From: Meira nashicola
Taxonomy: Eukaryota; Basidiomycota; Exobasidiomycetes; Exobasidiales; Brachybasidiaceae
NCBI GenBank assembly: GCA_001600355.1
Contig: BCJU01000004.1
Coordinates: 1,240,001 to 1,304,000 of the forward strand
Reading direction: 5' to 3'
Length of the DNA: 64,000 nt
Part shown: piece after piece, positions 19,865 through 29,869 of the stretch
How positions within the stretch are numbered: the first letter of the stretch is position 1
Layout: each line of letters begins with the position of its first letter
Notes under the pieces: generated by a model
The model's database searches: none
What the model was told of the DNA's origin: nothing
The model's input: only the letters and a program-made list of their open reading frames with translations
Made by a program: the position numbers and the translations under genes

Positions 19865-20308
19865 CTATTGAGGATTTTGCGATGAAGAAGACTGCGAAAA
19901 GGCTGAACTAGCTTCACTTCTGGTGTATGCGGGTGAATCAACACTGATGATACTCTCTGAAAAATGGTAAGGAAATTTATCAGTCAGCGATGTTTCAAAA
20001 AGTACAAATCAAGTCCAATTTTATTACTCACTTCCATCAACGATCTGTTTAGACGTGTTCCAATTCAAATAAGCCAAATCTTTTGGTTCTTTTGCACTTT
20101 TGAGCAAAGCGATCAATTCATCATCAGTGAGGACAGATACATCCAAGTCAGGGTTTGTTGCCAAGTTGTGTTCATGAAGTGCGTTCAATGGGTCGTATTC
20201 ATTGAATTTGAATTCATCACTCATCATAATGCAATCATCGTACATTGCTTTAGGTGAATAAGAACCGGATGAGACTGTTTGAGATGAGTAAGTATTGGAT
20301 GAAGCCAT
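19865..20308 (-). CDS. SQ-rich/DPLNALHE family, copy 1 (two-exon, one module)
   Basis: Unrecognised family, five copies in this window (numbered left to right by me). This copy appears to have two exons, 20032-20308 and 19865-19956, with a 75-nt intron (GTGAGT...TTTTCAG, branch-like CTGAC), giving 122 residues. The N-terminus is Ser/Tyr/Gln-rich (NTYSSQTVSSGSYS), followed by one module: DDCIMMSDEF, YDPLNALHEHNLATNPDLD, VSVLTDDELIALLKSAK. The second exon adds a Ser-rich tail ending SQSSSSQNPQ. The other four copies stop earlier, at a TAA in the position where this copy reads TAT, and lack the intron and most of exon 2. No signal peptide or membrane span. Function unknown; the intact exon structure suggests this may be the parental form (inference). 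Confidence 0.6.
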
Positions 20309-21212
20309 CTTGAAACAACGACAAAAAAGTGTTTGGTTGGTGAAAATGTCAAAGGTAGATGATTTGTTGAAATTGATTAATCGATACTATGACAATAATG
20401 AGATATTGTCAAGTTGCAGTTAAAACTTTGGTTGAGACGGATAAGTTGGATATGATAGAGAAGAGGGAAAAGGGGGAAATTGATTAAAGTGGCCACCTTA
20501 TATGCCCTTTTTGGAGATTGATAGAAAGTCCAAACAATCGATAAAGTGGATAGTGACTTAGTGCCCTCTTCCATTTTATCGCGCGCCACACACTGCAATA
20601 GTCTAGTCTACACTTTTTAATTTTGGCGGTAGACCTAGACTCGTCCATTAGCTTTCGGATGTTTAATATGCCTCCCGCGCTCTTTTTCTTTACGCGCCCT
20701 GTGTTTACGTAGTCTACAGGGCTGTGTCTTTATGCGGGAAAAAATATGCATGCACAGTAGTCTATACTCTCTCACGCTGCAACCTTTACGGCCGGAAATA
20801 AGGCCAAAGTGGACTGATATAAGATAAGAGAAACAGATGATCAGATCTGACTATACACATCAGAGACACCATGATGATACTTATGTAATAAAACTATCAT
20901 TTTTCCTTAAAGGCTAGATTTATGTTAAGACAAATTTTGTAATAAAAAGAGAGTATTAAATATAGAAATGAAGAGAAAATGAATTTGATGGCTTTAATCT
21001 ATAGAAAAATAAATAAGTAAAAGTAGATGGACTTCAAACTTAGTCAGAAACCAGAATTGTAAGGTTGGACAGGATAATGGACTTATCGATAAGATAAAAA
21101 CGAGTGTGATTCTTAATAATTTAAAGAAATGTGAATGAAAGGTGAAAACGAGAATAAAAGTTGATCAATTGAATTGAATTTTGAATTATGAGAACGATGC
21201 GTAAAAATACAA
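20309..21212. repeat. copy-1 upstream region and diverged shoulder of copy-2 unit
   Basis: From 20309 to about 20860 lies a diverged version of the upstream block shared by all family copies, including TGGCCACCTTATATG (TATA-like), CCCGCGCTCTTTTTCTT and GCTGCAACCTTTACGGCC. From about 20900 to 21212 is the diverged 3' shoulder of the copy-2 unit, alignable by eye with 30046-30330 in inverted orientation. No gene. Confidence 0.6.
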
Positions 21213-22334
21213 ATGTGAACAAGAACATTTGTTTTATGAATGTAGAGTATGCAGTGCCAACGAAAAGGAACGAAACGAGACGAGAATGTTGCAAACAAAA
21301 AAAAGCGGAAGAAGTGATAGCAACATTTGAAACCCATTGAGTATTATTGACTTCCACCAACGATGTGTTTAGACTTGTTCCAGATAGATTAAGCCTTTGT
21401 TTCTTTTGCACTCTTGAGTAAAGCGAAATATTCATCATCAGTGAGAACAGATACATCCAAATCGGGGTTTGATGCCAAGTTTTGTTCATGGAGTGCGTTC
21501 AATGGGTCGAAATCTTTACTTTTTAGCATATCTGCATCGCTCACCATAGTGCATTCATCTTCGTACTTCACTTGAGATGAGTGACCGGCTTGAGATGAGT
21601 AAGCAGCGAAATATTCATCATCACTAAGGATAGATACATCCAAATCAGGGTTTGTTGCCAAGTTGTGTTCATGAAGTGCGTTCAATGGGTCGTATGCTTT
21701 GTTTTTTAGCATATCTGCATCACTCATCATAATGCAGTCATCCTCGTTCATCATTTGGGATGAGTAAGTTTGAGAAGAGTAAGTTTGAGATGAGCCACTT
21801 TGAGAAGAGTAAGATTGAGATGAGCCACCTTGAGATGAACCACTTTGCGATGAGTAAGAAATGGATGAAGACATCTTGAAATCAAAAAAAAGTGTTTGAG
21901 TTGAAAAAAGTAAAGGTTGATGATTTGTTGAAGATGACAATATGGCAGTATTGTCAGATTTGCAGTAAGAACTTTTGAAAAAGATCAATGTAGTGAAGAG
22001 GGAAAAAGGAAATCGATCAAAGTGGCCGCTTTATATGCATTTTTCGGACATTGATAGAAAGTACAAACGATCAAAATGCGGATAGTGATTTAATGCGCCT
22101 TCCACTTTATTCTGCGTTACGCGCTGCTACAGTGTAGACCTAGGCTCGATGATTCAAGTTACGGATGTTTTACATACCTCCCGCGCTCTTTTTCTTCACG
22201 CGCCCAGTGACAGGCTTTTTCGGCCGCAAAAAAAACCTACGCACAGGCGTATCCTTATGCGGGCAAAATTATGCATGCACAGCATAGACGTACACTCTCC
22301 CACGCTTCAACCTTTACGGCCGAAGATAAGACCA
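21213..22334. repeat. inverted repeat, left arm core (1.12 kb)
   Basis: This stretch is the near-identical reverse complement of 28924-30045, with the same length. Evidence: three different reading frames in the two arms translate to identical proteins over this range, both in the coding and flanking parts. On both sides homology continues but drops sharply (indels and many substitutions). The core contains all of copy 2 and its promoter. The arms flank about 6.6 kb carrying four unrelated genes. Confidence 0.88.
21389..21874 (-). CDS. SQ-rich/DPLNALHE family, copy 2 (two modules)
   Basis: A 161-residue protein starting at the ATG at 21874 (MSSSISYSSQSG). The first 40 residues are a low-complexity run of GSSQ and TYSSQ units, nearly every one an SQ dipeptide. 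Two acidic modules follow at about residues 41-88 and 100-150, each with MSDADMLK, DPLNALHE, NLA(T/S)NPDLDVS and (S/T)DDEYFA. It ends LLKSAKETKA. The protein is identical to copy 3 at 29384-29869. No signal peptide, no transmembrane segment, no cysteine framework. The low-complexity part resembles prion-like SYSQ-type sequence, and SQ clusters can be PIKK kinase sites; neither function is shown here. Function unknown. Confidence 0.7.
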   Translation of the reverse strand: MSSSISYSSQSGSSQGGSSQSYSSQSGSSQTYSSQTYSSQMMNEDDCIMMSDADMLKNKAYDPLNALHEHNLATNPDLDVSILSDDEYFAAYSSQAGHSSQVKYEDECTMVSDADMLKSKDFDPLNALHEQNLASNPDLDVSVLTDDEYFALLKSAKETKA

Positions 22335-23192
22335 AGACCAAAATCATCTGATTGGAGATACAAGCGATTCTGTCCGAAGTGATTCATCCGTCCGCAGAAA
22401 ATTGCAAAAATGGCCGAAGTAAAGCATCGCTTTCTGTACGATAGTATGACGAAAGTGTTGTTACAGTTCAGATTGGTGTGGAGAAATAGAGCTTGAGCAG
22501 CCTAGGGTGTTACGCGGATAGGAAGTGTTGCACTGTACGCGGTCTCTCAAGCGTGCATGTATAACACGCGTGTCTAATACTGGCCTGATGCTGCCCTAAT
22601 TTGCCTGCATAAAAGAAACACACACACACAAGCAGAACAACAACAAAAAAATTACCCCTGAGTTGGACAAACACACAAACTTTTCTCATCTTCTTTTTGA
22701 CGAATTGGCCCCTTTCCGATCAAGCGAAGCAATACTGCTTTGCTCTGTTACTCTTTGATATTGGCTGCATGCACGTTTGGACGTATGCATCAAGGGAAAT
22801 AGATGCTACTTTACTTTATTGATCAGCATTTGCCTAGAATATGCATGTTTGTATGTGCATACATGAAAGAGAAGTAGACTGAGAGCGGCCAGTATGTAAC
22901 AAAAAAAAAACTCTTTCGTGTCTCACTTAGTTATCTTCGTCACCATCAACACTTGATCAACAAGGTAGGCTGATATAATGGGATTCATTTGAACAATACT
23001 CTTTAACGAACACTCAAAACTTTTCACGACCACATCACGGTAAGTCACACGATCGGACGGCAGTTTCACTTTGATGCTGACAAAATCCATTTGTTATTCG
23101 GATCACGCCAGACTTGCATTTTTACGACACAGACATACTATACCCACACTTTTACGAATCACACACTCACAAACTAGGAAACATTCGACAAA
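22335..23192. other. diverged shoulder of the inverted repeat and promoter of the secreted protein gene
   Basis: Homology to the right arm continues with indels to about 22552 (matching about 28697-28923 inverted). The rest, to 23192, is the 5' region of the Cys-rich secreted protein gene and shows a CA repeat at about 22618 and several ATGCAT words. No gene seen. Confidence 0.5.
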
Positions 23193-24104
23193 ATGAAACT
23201 ATTCACTACTTCTTTCAGCATCGCAGTATTACTTCTGCTTGGATCACTTGTTCATGCCGCTCCTATGCCATCACCTGTTCAGCGCAGAGCACCGACAAAT
23301 GGCATTGTAGGAAGCTCTGCACAGCCTACTCCACAACCTAGAGGGCTTGCATCCGATGCGAGTGCCAATGAAGTATTTGAATTTTACAAACCTGTTGCCA
23401 GATGGGCAAACGAACGATTGGCAGAAGGAAGAGATATCAGAGTAAGGGATGATCAATTAAATTATGCTGCTCTTGGTGCAAGAGAGGCGATGAAGAGAAA
23501 GCTATCGGTAGAAGGAGAATTGAGTCCGAGTCCTGTGGAAAGAAGTGATGTTCCGAGCGTTCCACTTTCGCAACTTGGTCCTCCTTCATTCCCTGCTCAA
23601 TATCCAAGTTGTTATAATTGTCAACAAAAATATTCTTCTTTAAGTTCTTGCATGGAAGCAGCATCGGTTTTTCAAAATGCAACAAGTATCTTTAATTCAC
23701 CTTTGAGTTATATTGCGGTAATTAAATGTGCATGTACTGATACATTTCAAGCCGTTTATCCACAATGCGTTCAATGTTTCCAAATGACGGATCAATGTTA
23801 TTATCTAGGTACGGATCCAAAAGGAACAGGTGCACCGGAAATTGTGACAAACATTCGACAAATTTGTGCTTTTGGAAGTTCTTTATTAGGAGGTGCAGAT
23901 AAAGCAAATTATCCGGATAATAACAACACATTCACACCTTCTGTTGTGCCTGCTTATACTGACGTTACTCAAGGTGGAGAGGGATATCAAGATCAATCTA
24001 CTGGTGCAATCTTTGGAGGAGCTATGCAAATTTCTGCACCTACCGTTTTACCATTCCTCTTAATGACTTCTTTTGCTTGCTTAGCTGCTCTAATGTTTAT
24101 ATAA
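23193..24104 (+). CDS. secreted Cys-rich protein, probably GPI-anchored
   Basis: A 303-residue intronless ORF I cannot name. It begins with a clear signal peptide (LFTTSFSIAVLLLLGSLVHA, then APMPSP). A pro-like segment follows with QRRAP and other dibasic sites. The core, about residues 130-230, is rich in cysteine: SCYNCQQKYSSLSSC, then VIKCACTDTFQAVYPQCVQCFQMTDQC. The C-terminus has a short Ser/Thr-rich region and a hydrophobic end (VLPFLLMTSFACLAALMFI), the layout of a GPI-anchored wall or plasma-membrane protein. The cysteine spacing is unlike a standard CFEM domain. It lies between the inverted-repeat arms. Confidence 0.75.
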   Translation: MKLFTTSFSIAVLLLLGSLVHAAPMPSPVQRRAPTNGIVGSSAQPTPQPRGLASDASANEVFEFYKPVARWANERLAEGRDIRVRDDQLNYAALGAREAMKRKLSVEGELSPSPVERSDVPSVPLSQLGPPSFPAQYPSCYNCQQKYSSLSSCMEAASVFQNATSIFNSPLSYIAVIKCACTDTFQAVYPQCVQCFQMTDQCYYLGTDPKGTGAPEIVTNIRQICAFGSSLLGGADKANYPDNNNTFTPSVVPAYTDVTQGGEGYQDQSTGAIFGGAMQISAPTVLPFLLMTSFACLAALMFI

Positions 24105-25015
24105 AAAACCATTGTACCCTTTATTCGCCGAATTTATATTTTGATGCTTTCGAGAACAAATGAATCGCAAATGAGGACAATGAGATACTGTGTGATTATG
24201 TAATGATGTATCAAGTGTCTCAGCTTTGGTTTTTGGTAGAATGTTCGACAGGTGTGTATACATTACAATTGATTGATTCAAAAGAGTTGTTTACATAACT
24301 TTCATGTTTGTATTAAAATCCATTTCCTAAAGATATTTATTTATCTAATGAAATGATGTAAGTAGTTATTTATACATATGTATTCACTAATGTTTCGTTA
24401 AATGTGTTACTTTATCATCTTACCATGGTGAAGCTAATGTAATGGTTATTGACAGCTATCCGGGTAGACTCCTGCTGATACTTTCTATTTTGTCGTAATC
24501 AATGATTTGTTTGATATAAAAATTATTGTTTACGTTCAATTTCAATGTTTTCTTCTTTTATTTACGTCGTGATAAATTGTTTTCGATTCGTCTAAATAGT
24601 TTCACACCAGCTATCATGTAGCATGGTCATGCACAAACCAATAGTCAGTTCATCTAAAATCTTAGTCATCCTTCTCACAATCGAGCAAGAACTTAATCTA
24701 TAACCATCACCTGAAATGTCACGGATCTCTAGGAGCGACGAAGAGTTGATTTTCACGTGTTTGTGTTTCTCAAGTGGGCGTGCACACTTAACAAATGTGA
24801 AAGCGTGTTGCTTGGAATGCCTACGCTTCAGCTGTCTTGTTTTAGAGCGGCGCGTAAAGTTACATGCAAGTATTAAACAATAAAGCAGCACGACTCCACA
24901 ACTAACCAACACATACATAGGACTAGACTATAAGGGAAAATTGATAATCTTTATCTTGTCACGATCATCTCTTTTACCAATAGGGCAAGAATCAGACAGG
25001 CTTGTCATCATAGAG
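24105..25015. other. AT-rich intergenic region, no gene seen
   Basis: 911 bases, very AT-rich from about 24290 to 24600. It holds the terminator of the secreted protein gene and the promoter of the next gene. A TAGACTA word is at about 24925. Confidence 0.45.
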
Positions 25016-26761
25016 ATGTTCAGCATTATGCAGCCTGAAAAGGCTCGTGCTAAATCCAAGTATGTCTTGACAATTGTTTCAATCTTGCTCATTATAGCAG
25101 TTTCTTGCAGACATCATATATTTGCTACTGCATTAGATAGCAATGTCGGTCATCAACAATATCCGCACGCAGCGGCTGTTCATCAACAAAGACAGCAAGG
25201 TCATGTGGTAAATATGCAATCGAATGCCCAAAAGCAGCATGCAAAGATTGAAGAGGATGATGATGATGATGAAGTAGAATTTCAGACCTATATACCCTCA
25301 AGTGAGAGAAGGACTTTAGCGGAGGAATTACGAGCTGCTAGAAAAGCAGAAAGAGCCCGTACGGCAAGAAAGTTACAGCAAGAGAAAGCTTCTTTGCCAG
25401 TTGAAGAAAAGTCAGTAAAAGCAGAAAATGTACCCGAAAAAGTCCAAAACAAAACGCCCACGAAAGCTGCTTCAAAAGGAATTCGAAAGGGTATCAGTGC
25501 CGTTCGAAATGCTGGAAGACAAGTCAGGAGCACCATGCATCATTATCTAGATCATGACGATGAAGACGAATACGAATACATCGATGAGAATGGAGAGGTA
25601 ATCTCGGATACTGACGGATGGCATGAAGTTGCACCAGCAGCAGCGACAAGGATACGCAGGAGAAGAAAGGTGAATAATTCCAAATCCGTTCTTGCCAGTA
25701 TTATGGCAATCATACCGCATGTATTCAAATCTGCTTATGCAATCGCTCTTTGGATGAGCAGAAACGTGGTTTGGACACCGATGACTTACGTTGCAGGTGC
25801 TGTTAGCTGGTCAGCGCATACATCATGGCAAACGACAACTTGGGCAGGCGAGAGAGCATTTGTTGGACCAGCAAGAACGGTTACAGCTCCTTTTGTCTAT
25901 CTTATTGAAGGACTTTTGTTCATCTTTGTTTGGATTCCGGCTCGAGTGATCAAAGTTGTTGTTCGTGAATTATATCCTGTTTATGTCTTCTTGGGCGCAG
26001 CTTTAGCAGTTGGAACAGCGATGGGAATTGCTGCTGCTGTGATACTCTATGTTGGATCGTTCGTCTTTGGAGATCAATCAAAGCTCGAAAGCTCATTGTA
26101 CGAGCGTGGCGAAAGACTGCCTCGTGAAATGGAACAGTACGTAGCCGATAGCTATCGAACAGCAGAGAAGAGAGGTAACGGAAGAAAGACAAAGAGACAG
26201 GGAAGCATCATCGAAGAAGCAATTAGAGAAAGTCTGCAAAGGGAAGAACGTCAAAGAGCGAACGGAAATGGTATATACCCTGAAGAAGATGAAGAATTGG
26301 CGAACGAACGAGTTTTGTTCGGATTTGAACGTGCATGGAAGCAAGGAGAGCAAGTGGAAGATAGCGATGAAGATGATGATTATTTTGGCACAACTGTTGG
26401 TTCTAGTACGTTTAAAGGGAAAGACAAATCACCACCTGCACAACAAAATGGCAGAAGAAGAGCGTCTTATCCGATTCCGTCAATCGTAACATCAGCTGGC
26501 AATTCTGCATATACTAAATCCATTCCAGTCGGAGCTACAGGCCATGGAGGATGGGGTCAAAGAAGCGATTCAAATAGTTCAACTCCTATTGCATCGCCAG
26601 TCTACACAAGATCAAATGTTGCATCTCCCTTTGCATATGCATCTTCAAGAACTTCACCAGTAATTACGCCTTCTCCTGCATCGCGAGTTGGACCAGATGC
26701 GATTCGATCTCATCACAGTCGCCAAAGGAGAAATGTACAAGCTGCATCTCCTGTTGCATGA
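25016..26761 (+). CDS. multi-pass membrane protein of unknown function
   Basis: The frame is open from 24941, but the ATG at 25016 (MFSIMQPEKARAK) is the likely start, giving 581 residues. An N-terminal membrane span or signal anchor (VLTIVSILLIIAVSC) is followed by an acidic run (EEDDDDDEVE) and a charged, helical, Lys/Arg/Glu-rich stretch. A second acidic cluster (HDDEDEYEYIDENGE) precedes a hydrophobic block at about residues 225-360 with several membrane segments (SVLASIMAIIPHVFKSAYAIALW; YLIEGLLFIFVWIPARVI; YVFLGAALAVGTAMGIAAAVILYVG). The C-terminal 200 residues are disordered, Ser/Pro/Arg-rich. I do not recognise the family; the composition suggests an ER or nuclear-envelope membrane protein, which is only a guess. 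Confidence 0.7.
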   Translation: MFSIMQPEKARAKSKYVLTIVSILLIIAVSCRHHIFATALDSNVGHQQYPHAAAVHQQRQQGHVVNMQSNAQKQHAKIEEDDDDDEVEFQTYIPSSERRTLAEELRAARKAERARTARKLQQEKASLPVEEKSVKAENVPEKVQNKTPTKAASKGIRKGISAVRNAGRQVRSTMHHYLDHDDEDEYEYIDENGEVISDTDGWHEVAPAAATRIRRRRKVNNSKSVLASIMAIIPHVFKSAYAIALWMSRNVVWTPMTYVAGAVSWSAHTSWQTTTWAGERAFVGPARTVTAPFVYLIEGLLFIFVWIPARVIKVVVRELYPVYVFLGAALAVGTAMGIAAAVILYVGSFVFGDQSKLESSLYERGERLPREMEQYVADSYRTAEKRGNGRKTKRQGSIIEEAIRESLQREERQRANGNGIYPEEDEELANERVLFGFERAWKQGEQVEDSDEDDDYFGTTVGSSTFKGKDKSPPAQQNGRRRASYPIPSIVTSAGNSAYTKSIPVGATGHGGWGQRSDSNSSTPIASPVYTRSNVASPFAYASSRTSPVITPSPASRVGPDAIRSHHSRQRRNVQAASPVA

Positions 26762-26949
26762 TCCATCTAAGCTATTTCTCGGATTTATTCTATACCAACC
26801 TTTTGTGATACCCAGCTATTCGCTTTTCTTTAAAAAGCGGAGACCTCTTTTGTACACCTATTACACAGAAAAAAAGAGAGAATCGATCCTTGATGACGAT
26901 ACTATACATTGTGCGATTATGAATATCATACAAGACTTGCTGCGCGTGT

Positions 26950-27437
26950 TTAAACTTCTATCTCTCCCTGTTGTCCACCTTGCTGGAGTTGTTGTGCAGC
27001 TTGTTGAATTCCAACTACTTCCAATCTTTTCTTTTCACTACGTTCATTAATTTCTTTCAATTGTGTTTCGGTACGTTTGATTTCATTTTGAATGAAATCG
27101 ATTCTTTTATCAACGTTTGTTTTTGCTTCCGATTGTTCTTGTTTGAGTAAAATAGGTCCTACCATCTTGTAAATCACATCATCCGATTTCAATACAGAGA
27201 ATTCCTGTCAAGAATTCAGAATGAAATGTTAGCACTGGATAAGAGCATATACTCAAACACGAACGCCCCCACACTTTAACTGCAACTCACCTTTCTTACT
27301 TGTTCATTTTCTGTTAATTGAGAATCAAGTCTTTGTCGTACTTCTACGCATGATTGTAGTTCATCTTCAATCTTTTGTAATTGCGTTGCAACCGTTTGCA
27401 TACGTTCTTGTAAATCTTTCTGTGTTGCGGCTGCCAT
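26950..27437 (-). CDS. YKE2: prefoldin subunit 6
   Basis: Two exons, 27291-27437 and 26950-27204, with an 86-nt intron in phase 0 (GTGAGT...GACAG), encode 133 residues. The product is a beta-type prefoldin: an N-terminal helix (QKDLQERMQTVATQLQKIED), the central VLKSDDVIYKMVGPILLKQE hairpin signature and a C-terminal helix (KRIDFIQNEIKRTETQLKEI), ending in a Gln-rich tail. Known role: one of six prefoldin subunits that deliver unfolded actin and tubulin to the CCT chaperonin in the cytosol. Tubulin cofactor E, at 42.7 kb, acts later in the same tubulin-folding route but is not adjacent. Confidence 0.92.
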
Positions 27438-27665
27438 TTTTTTTGTTATATGCCCAAGATGATGAAGATGAAGAAGAGAGCAGACTAGACTATACAAAGA
27501 AAGATCTTCTTAACTTTCTTCTGGGATTATTTTCTACGCGTGAATTAAGTGTGTGCTTTTGCACGAGTTTGTTGCTTAATTATGACATTTACACACACAC
27601 CTACATGCACGGACACTAGATCATACCTTCTTCTCCATCATCATCACACATACACATAAAAGAAG

Positions 27666-28406
27666 ATGTCATACTACTTTTGCATTGTGGGAACGAGGGA
27701 TAATCCAATCTATCAAGCTGATTTGGCTTCTAAACCTGCAGGTTCAAGTGGATCATCTTCATTTTTTAGCAGTAGTAGTAGCAATACCACAAATTTACCT
27801 TCTGCAAATACACCTAATACGGCATCAAGTATAGCATCACAACAGACACAGATAGATCCAACAACCGCTTCCTCAAATGTTCTACAGAATGCAACAACAA
27901 ATAGCACTTCAGGTGGTGTATTTGGATTCGGGAATGCATTAGGTGCGATCACAGGTGGATTAAGTGCAGCAGCAAGAGAGGCACGTAATACGGGTCAAAG
28001 CGGATTATCAGCCTTGCAAGCTGGTAGCGGAGGAAATACGGAAAAGAGTGAAGGAAAAGGATTAGGTTTTGGAAGGTATAACGATAAACATGTTTTACAA
28101 ATGATCGCTCATAGTTCTTTGGATGTTGTTGAAGATAAACAATTTTCTTCAAACAATAATTCAATGTATCTAAAAGCTGTCGATAGAATGAACGAATGGA
28201 CAACTTCAGCTTTCATTGCTCCTGGAAATATAAAATTTTTAATCTTACATGAACATAAACATGATGATGGAATTAGAAATTTCTTCTTTGACGTTTGGGA
28301 ATTATTTGTTAAAATCATGATGAATCCTTTCCATGATCTCAATCAACCAATTCAATCCGCTTCTTTTGATGCAAAAGTACGAGCAAGCGCAAGAAAGCAT
28401 TTATAG
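27666..28406 (+). CDS. TRS20: TRAPP subunit TRAPPC2/Trs20 (sedlin) with large internal insertion
   Basis: A 246-residue intronless protein. Sedlin-type start MSYYFCIVGTRDNPIYQADL at 1-20, and the family core resumes near residue 137 (HVLQMIAHSSLDVVED, then MYLKAVDRMNEWTTSAFIAPGNIKFLILHE, then GIRNFFFDVWELFVKIMMNPFHDLN, ending VRASARKHL). Usual family length is about 140 residues. The extra 105 or so residues, about 25-130, are Ser/Thr/Asn/Gly-rich low complexity placed after the first beta-hairpin. Known role: longin-fold subunit of TRAPP tethering complexes in ER-Golgi traffic. Its stop codon is followed at once by a broken copy of the 3' end of WDR83. Confidence 0.92.
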   Translation: MSYYFCIVGTRDNPIYQADLASKPAGSSGSSSFFSSSSSNTTNLPSANTPNTASSIASQQTQIDPTTASSNVLQNATTNSTSGGVFGFGNALGAITGGLSAAAREARNTGQSGLSALQAGSGGNTEKSEGKGLGFGRYNDKHVLQMIAHSSLDVVEDKQFSSNNNSMYLKAVDRMNEWTTSAFIAPGNIKFLILHEHKHDDGIRNFFFDVWELFVKIMMNPFHDLNQPIQSASFDAKVRASARKHL

Positions 28407-28569
28407 GAAGAATAAAAAACAATATTGTACATTACTACACATAAACTATCGATTCATTCAATTGCACGACCATAGAAGTAGTGATCATCCTACCTACGTC
28501 TTTAGCTGTGCATTCTGTTCACAACACTGCTCTAGAGCGAGCATTTTCCTAGGATGGCATTTGAGGAAT
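28407..28569 (-). pseudogene. duplicated 3' fragment of WDR83
   Basis: This stretch aligns by eye with 32370-32548, the 3' UTR and last roughly 45 codons of the intact WDR83 gene, including ATTCATTCAATTG, GAAGTAGTGATCAT and ACAACACTGCTCT. It carries substitutions and an internal loss of about 20 bases across the final WD repeat, so it is not functional. It begins right after the TRAPPC2 stop codon and ends abruptly where the family repeat unit begins (GCTATCATCG...). Confidence 0.8.
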
Positions 28570-28933
28570 GCTATCATCGTACAGTAAGCGATGCTTTGCT
28601 CCGGGGACTTTTACATTTTCTGCAGAACGGATGAATCTCTTCCGACAGAATCACTTGTTTTTGGGTATCTCCGATCAGATCATCAGGCCAGGATTAGGGT
28701 CGCGTCTCACGCTTGAGAAACCGCGTACAGTGCAACACTTCCTATCCGCGTAACACTCAGCCTAGACTGCTTAAGCTCTATTTCTCCACACCAATGTGAA
28801 ATGTAACAACACTTTCTTAATGTTATCATCATACAGAAAGCGATGCTTTACTTCGGCGACTTTTGCATTTTCCTGCGGACGGATGAATCACTTCGGACAG
28901 AATCATCTCCGATCAGACGATTCTGGTCTTATC

Positions 28934-29228
28934 TTCGGCCGTAAAGGTTGAAGCGTGGGAGAGTGTACGTCTATGCTGTGCATGCATAATTTTGCCCGCA
29001 TAAGGATACGCCTGTGCGTAGGTTTTTTTTGCGGCCGAAAAAGCCTGTCACTGGGCGCGTGAAGAAAAAGAGCGCGGGAGGTATGTAAAACATCCGTAAC
29101 TTGAATCATCGAGCCTAGGTCTACACTGTAGCAGCGCGTAACGCAGAATAAAGTGGAAGGCGCATTAAATCACTATCCGCATTTTGATCGTTTGTACTTT
29201 CTATCAATGTCCGAAAAATGCATATAAA
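28934..29228 (+). promoter_or_regulatory. conserved upstream block of the SQ family, with TATA box
   Basis: All five copies share, in order, TTCGGCCGTAAAGGTT, GCGTGGGAGA, a TGCGGCC or similar element, AAGAGCGCGGGAGG, and a TATA-like element (TATAAA at 29223-29228 here and at 22030-22035 in inverse for copy 2; TATAAG at 31593-31598 and 41371-41376). The TATA lies about 155-160 bases before the start codon. This conservation outside coding sequence marks it as the promoter of the repeat unit. Confidence 0.6.
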
Positions 29229-29383
29229 GCGGCCACTTTGATCGATTTCCTTTTTCCCTCTTCACTACATTGATCTTTTTCAAAAGTTCTTACTGCAAAT
29301 CTGACAATACTGCCATATTGTCATCTTCAACAAATCATCAACCTTTACTTTTTTCAACTCAAACACTTTTTTTTGATTTCAAG

Positions 29384-29869
29384 ATGTCTTCATCCATTTC
29401 TTACTCATCGCAAAGTGGTTCATCTCAAGGTGGCTCATCTCAATCTTACTCTTCTCAAAGTGGCTCATCTCAAACTTACTCTTCTCAAACTTACTCATCC
29501 CAAATGATGAACGAGGATGACTGCATTATGATGAGTGATGCAGATATGCTAAAAAACAAAGCATACGACCCATTGAACGCACTTCATGAACACAACTTGG
29601 CAACAAACCCTGATTTGGATGTATCTATCCTTAGTGATGATGAATATTTCGCTGCTTACTCATCTCAAGCCGGTCACTCATCTCAAGTGAAGTACGAAGA
29701 TGAATGCACTATGGTGAGCGATGCAGATATGCTAAAAAGTAAAGATTTCGACCCATTGAACGCACTCCATGAACAAAACTTGGCATCAAACCCCGATTTG
29801 GATGTATCTGTTCTCACTGATGATGAATATTTCGCTTTACTCAAGAGTGCAAAAGAAACAAAGGCTTAA
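29384..29869 (+). CDS. SQ-rich/DPLNALHE family, copy 3 (two modules)
   Basis: 161 residues, start at the ATG at 29384, identical in protein sequence to copy 2. It has the same SSQ-repeat N-terminus and two DPLNALHE modules, ending in KSAKETKA at a TAA. Downstream, the sequence remains alignable to the read-through and second exon region of copy 1, but the splice donor (GGAAGTGAGT in copy 1) reads GGAAGTCAAT here, and the intron and most of exon 2 are missing. The identity with copy 2 despite diverged flanks suggests recent gene conversion. Function unknown. Confidence 0.7.
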   Translation: MSSSISYSSQSGSSQGGSSQSYSSQSGSSQTYSSQTYSSQMMNEDDCIMMSDADMLKNKAYDPLNALHEHNLATNPDLDVSILSDDEYFAAYSSQAGHSSQVKYEDECTMVSDADMLKSKDFDPLNALHEQNLASNPDLDVSVLTDDEYFALLKSAKETKA

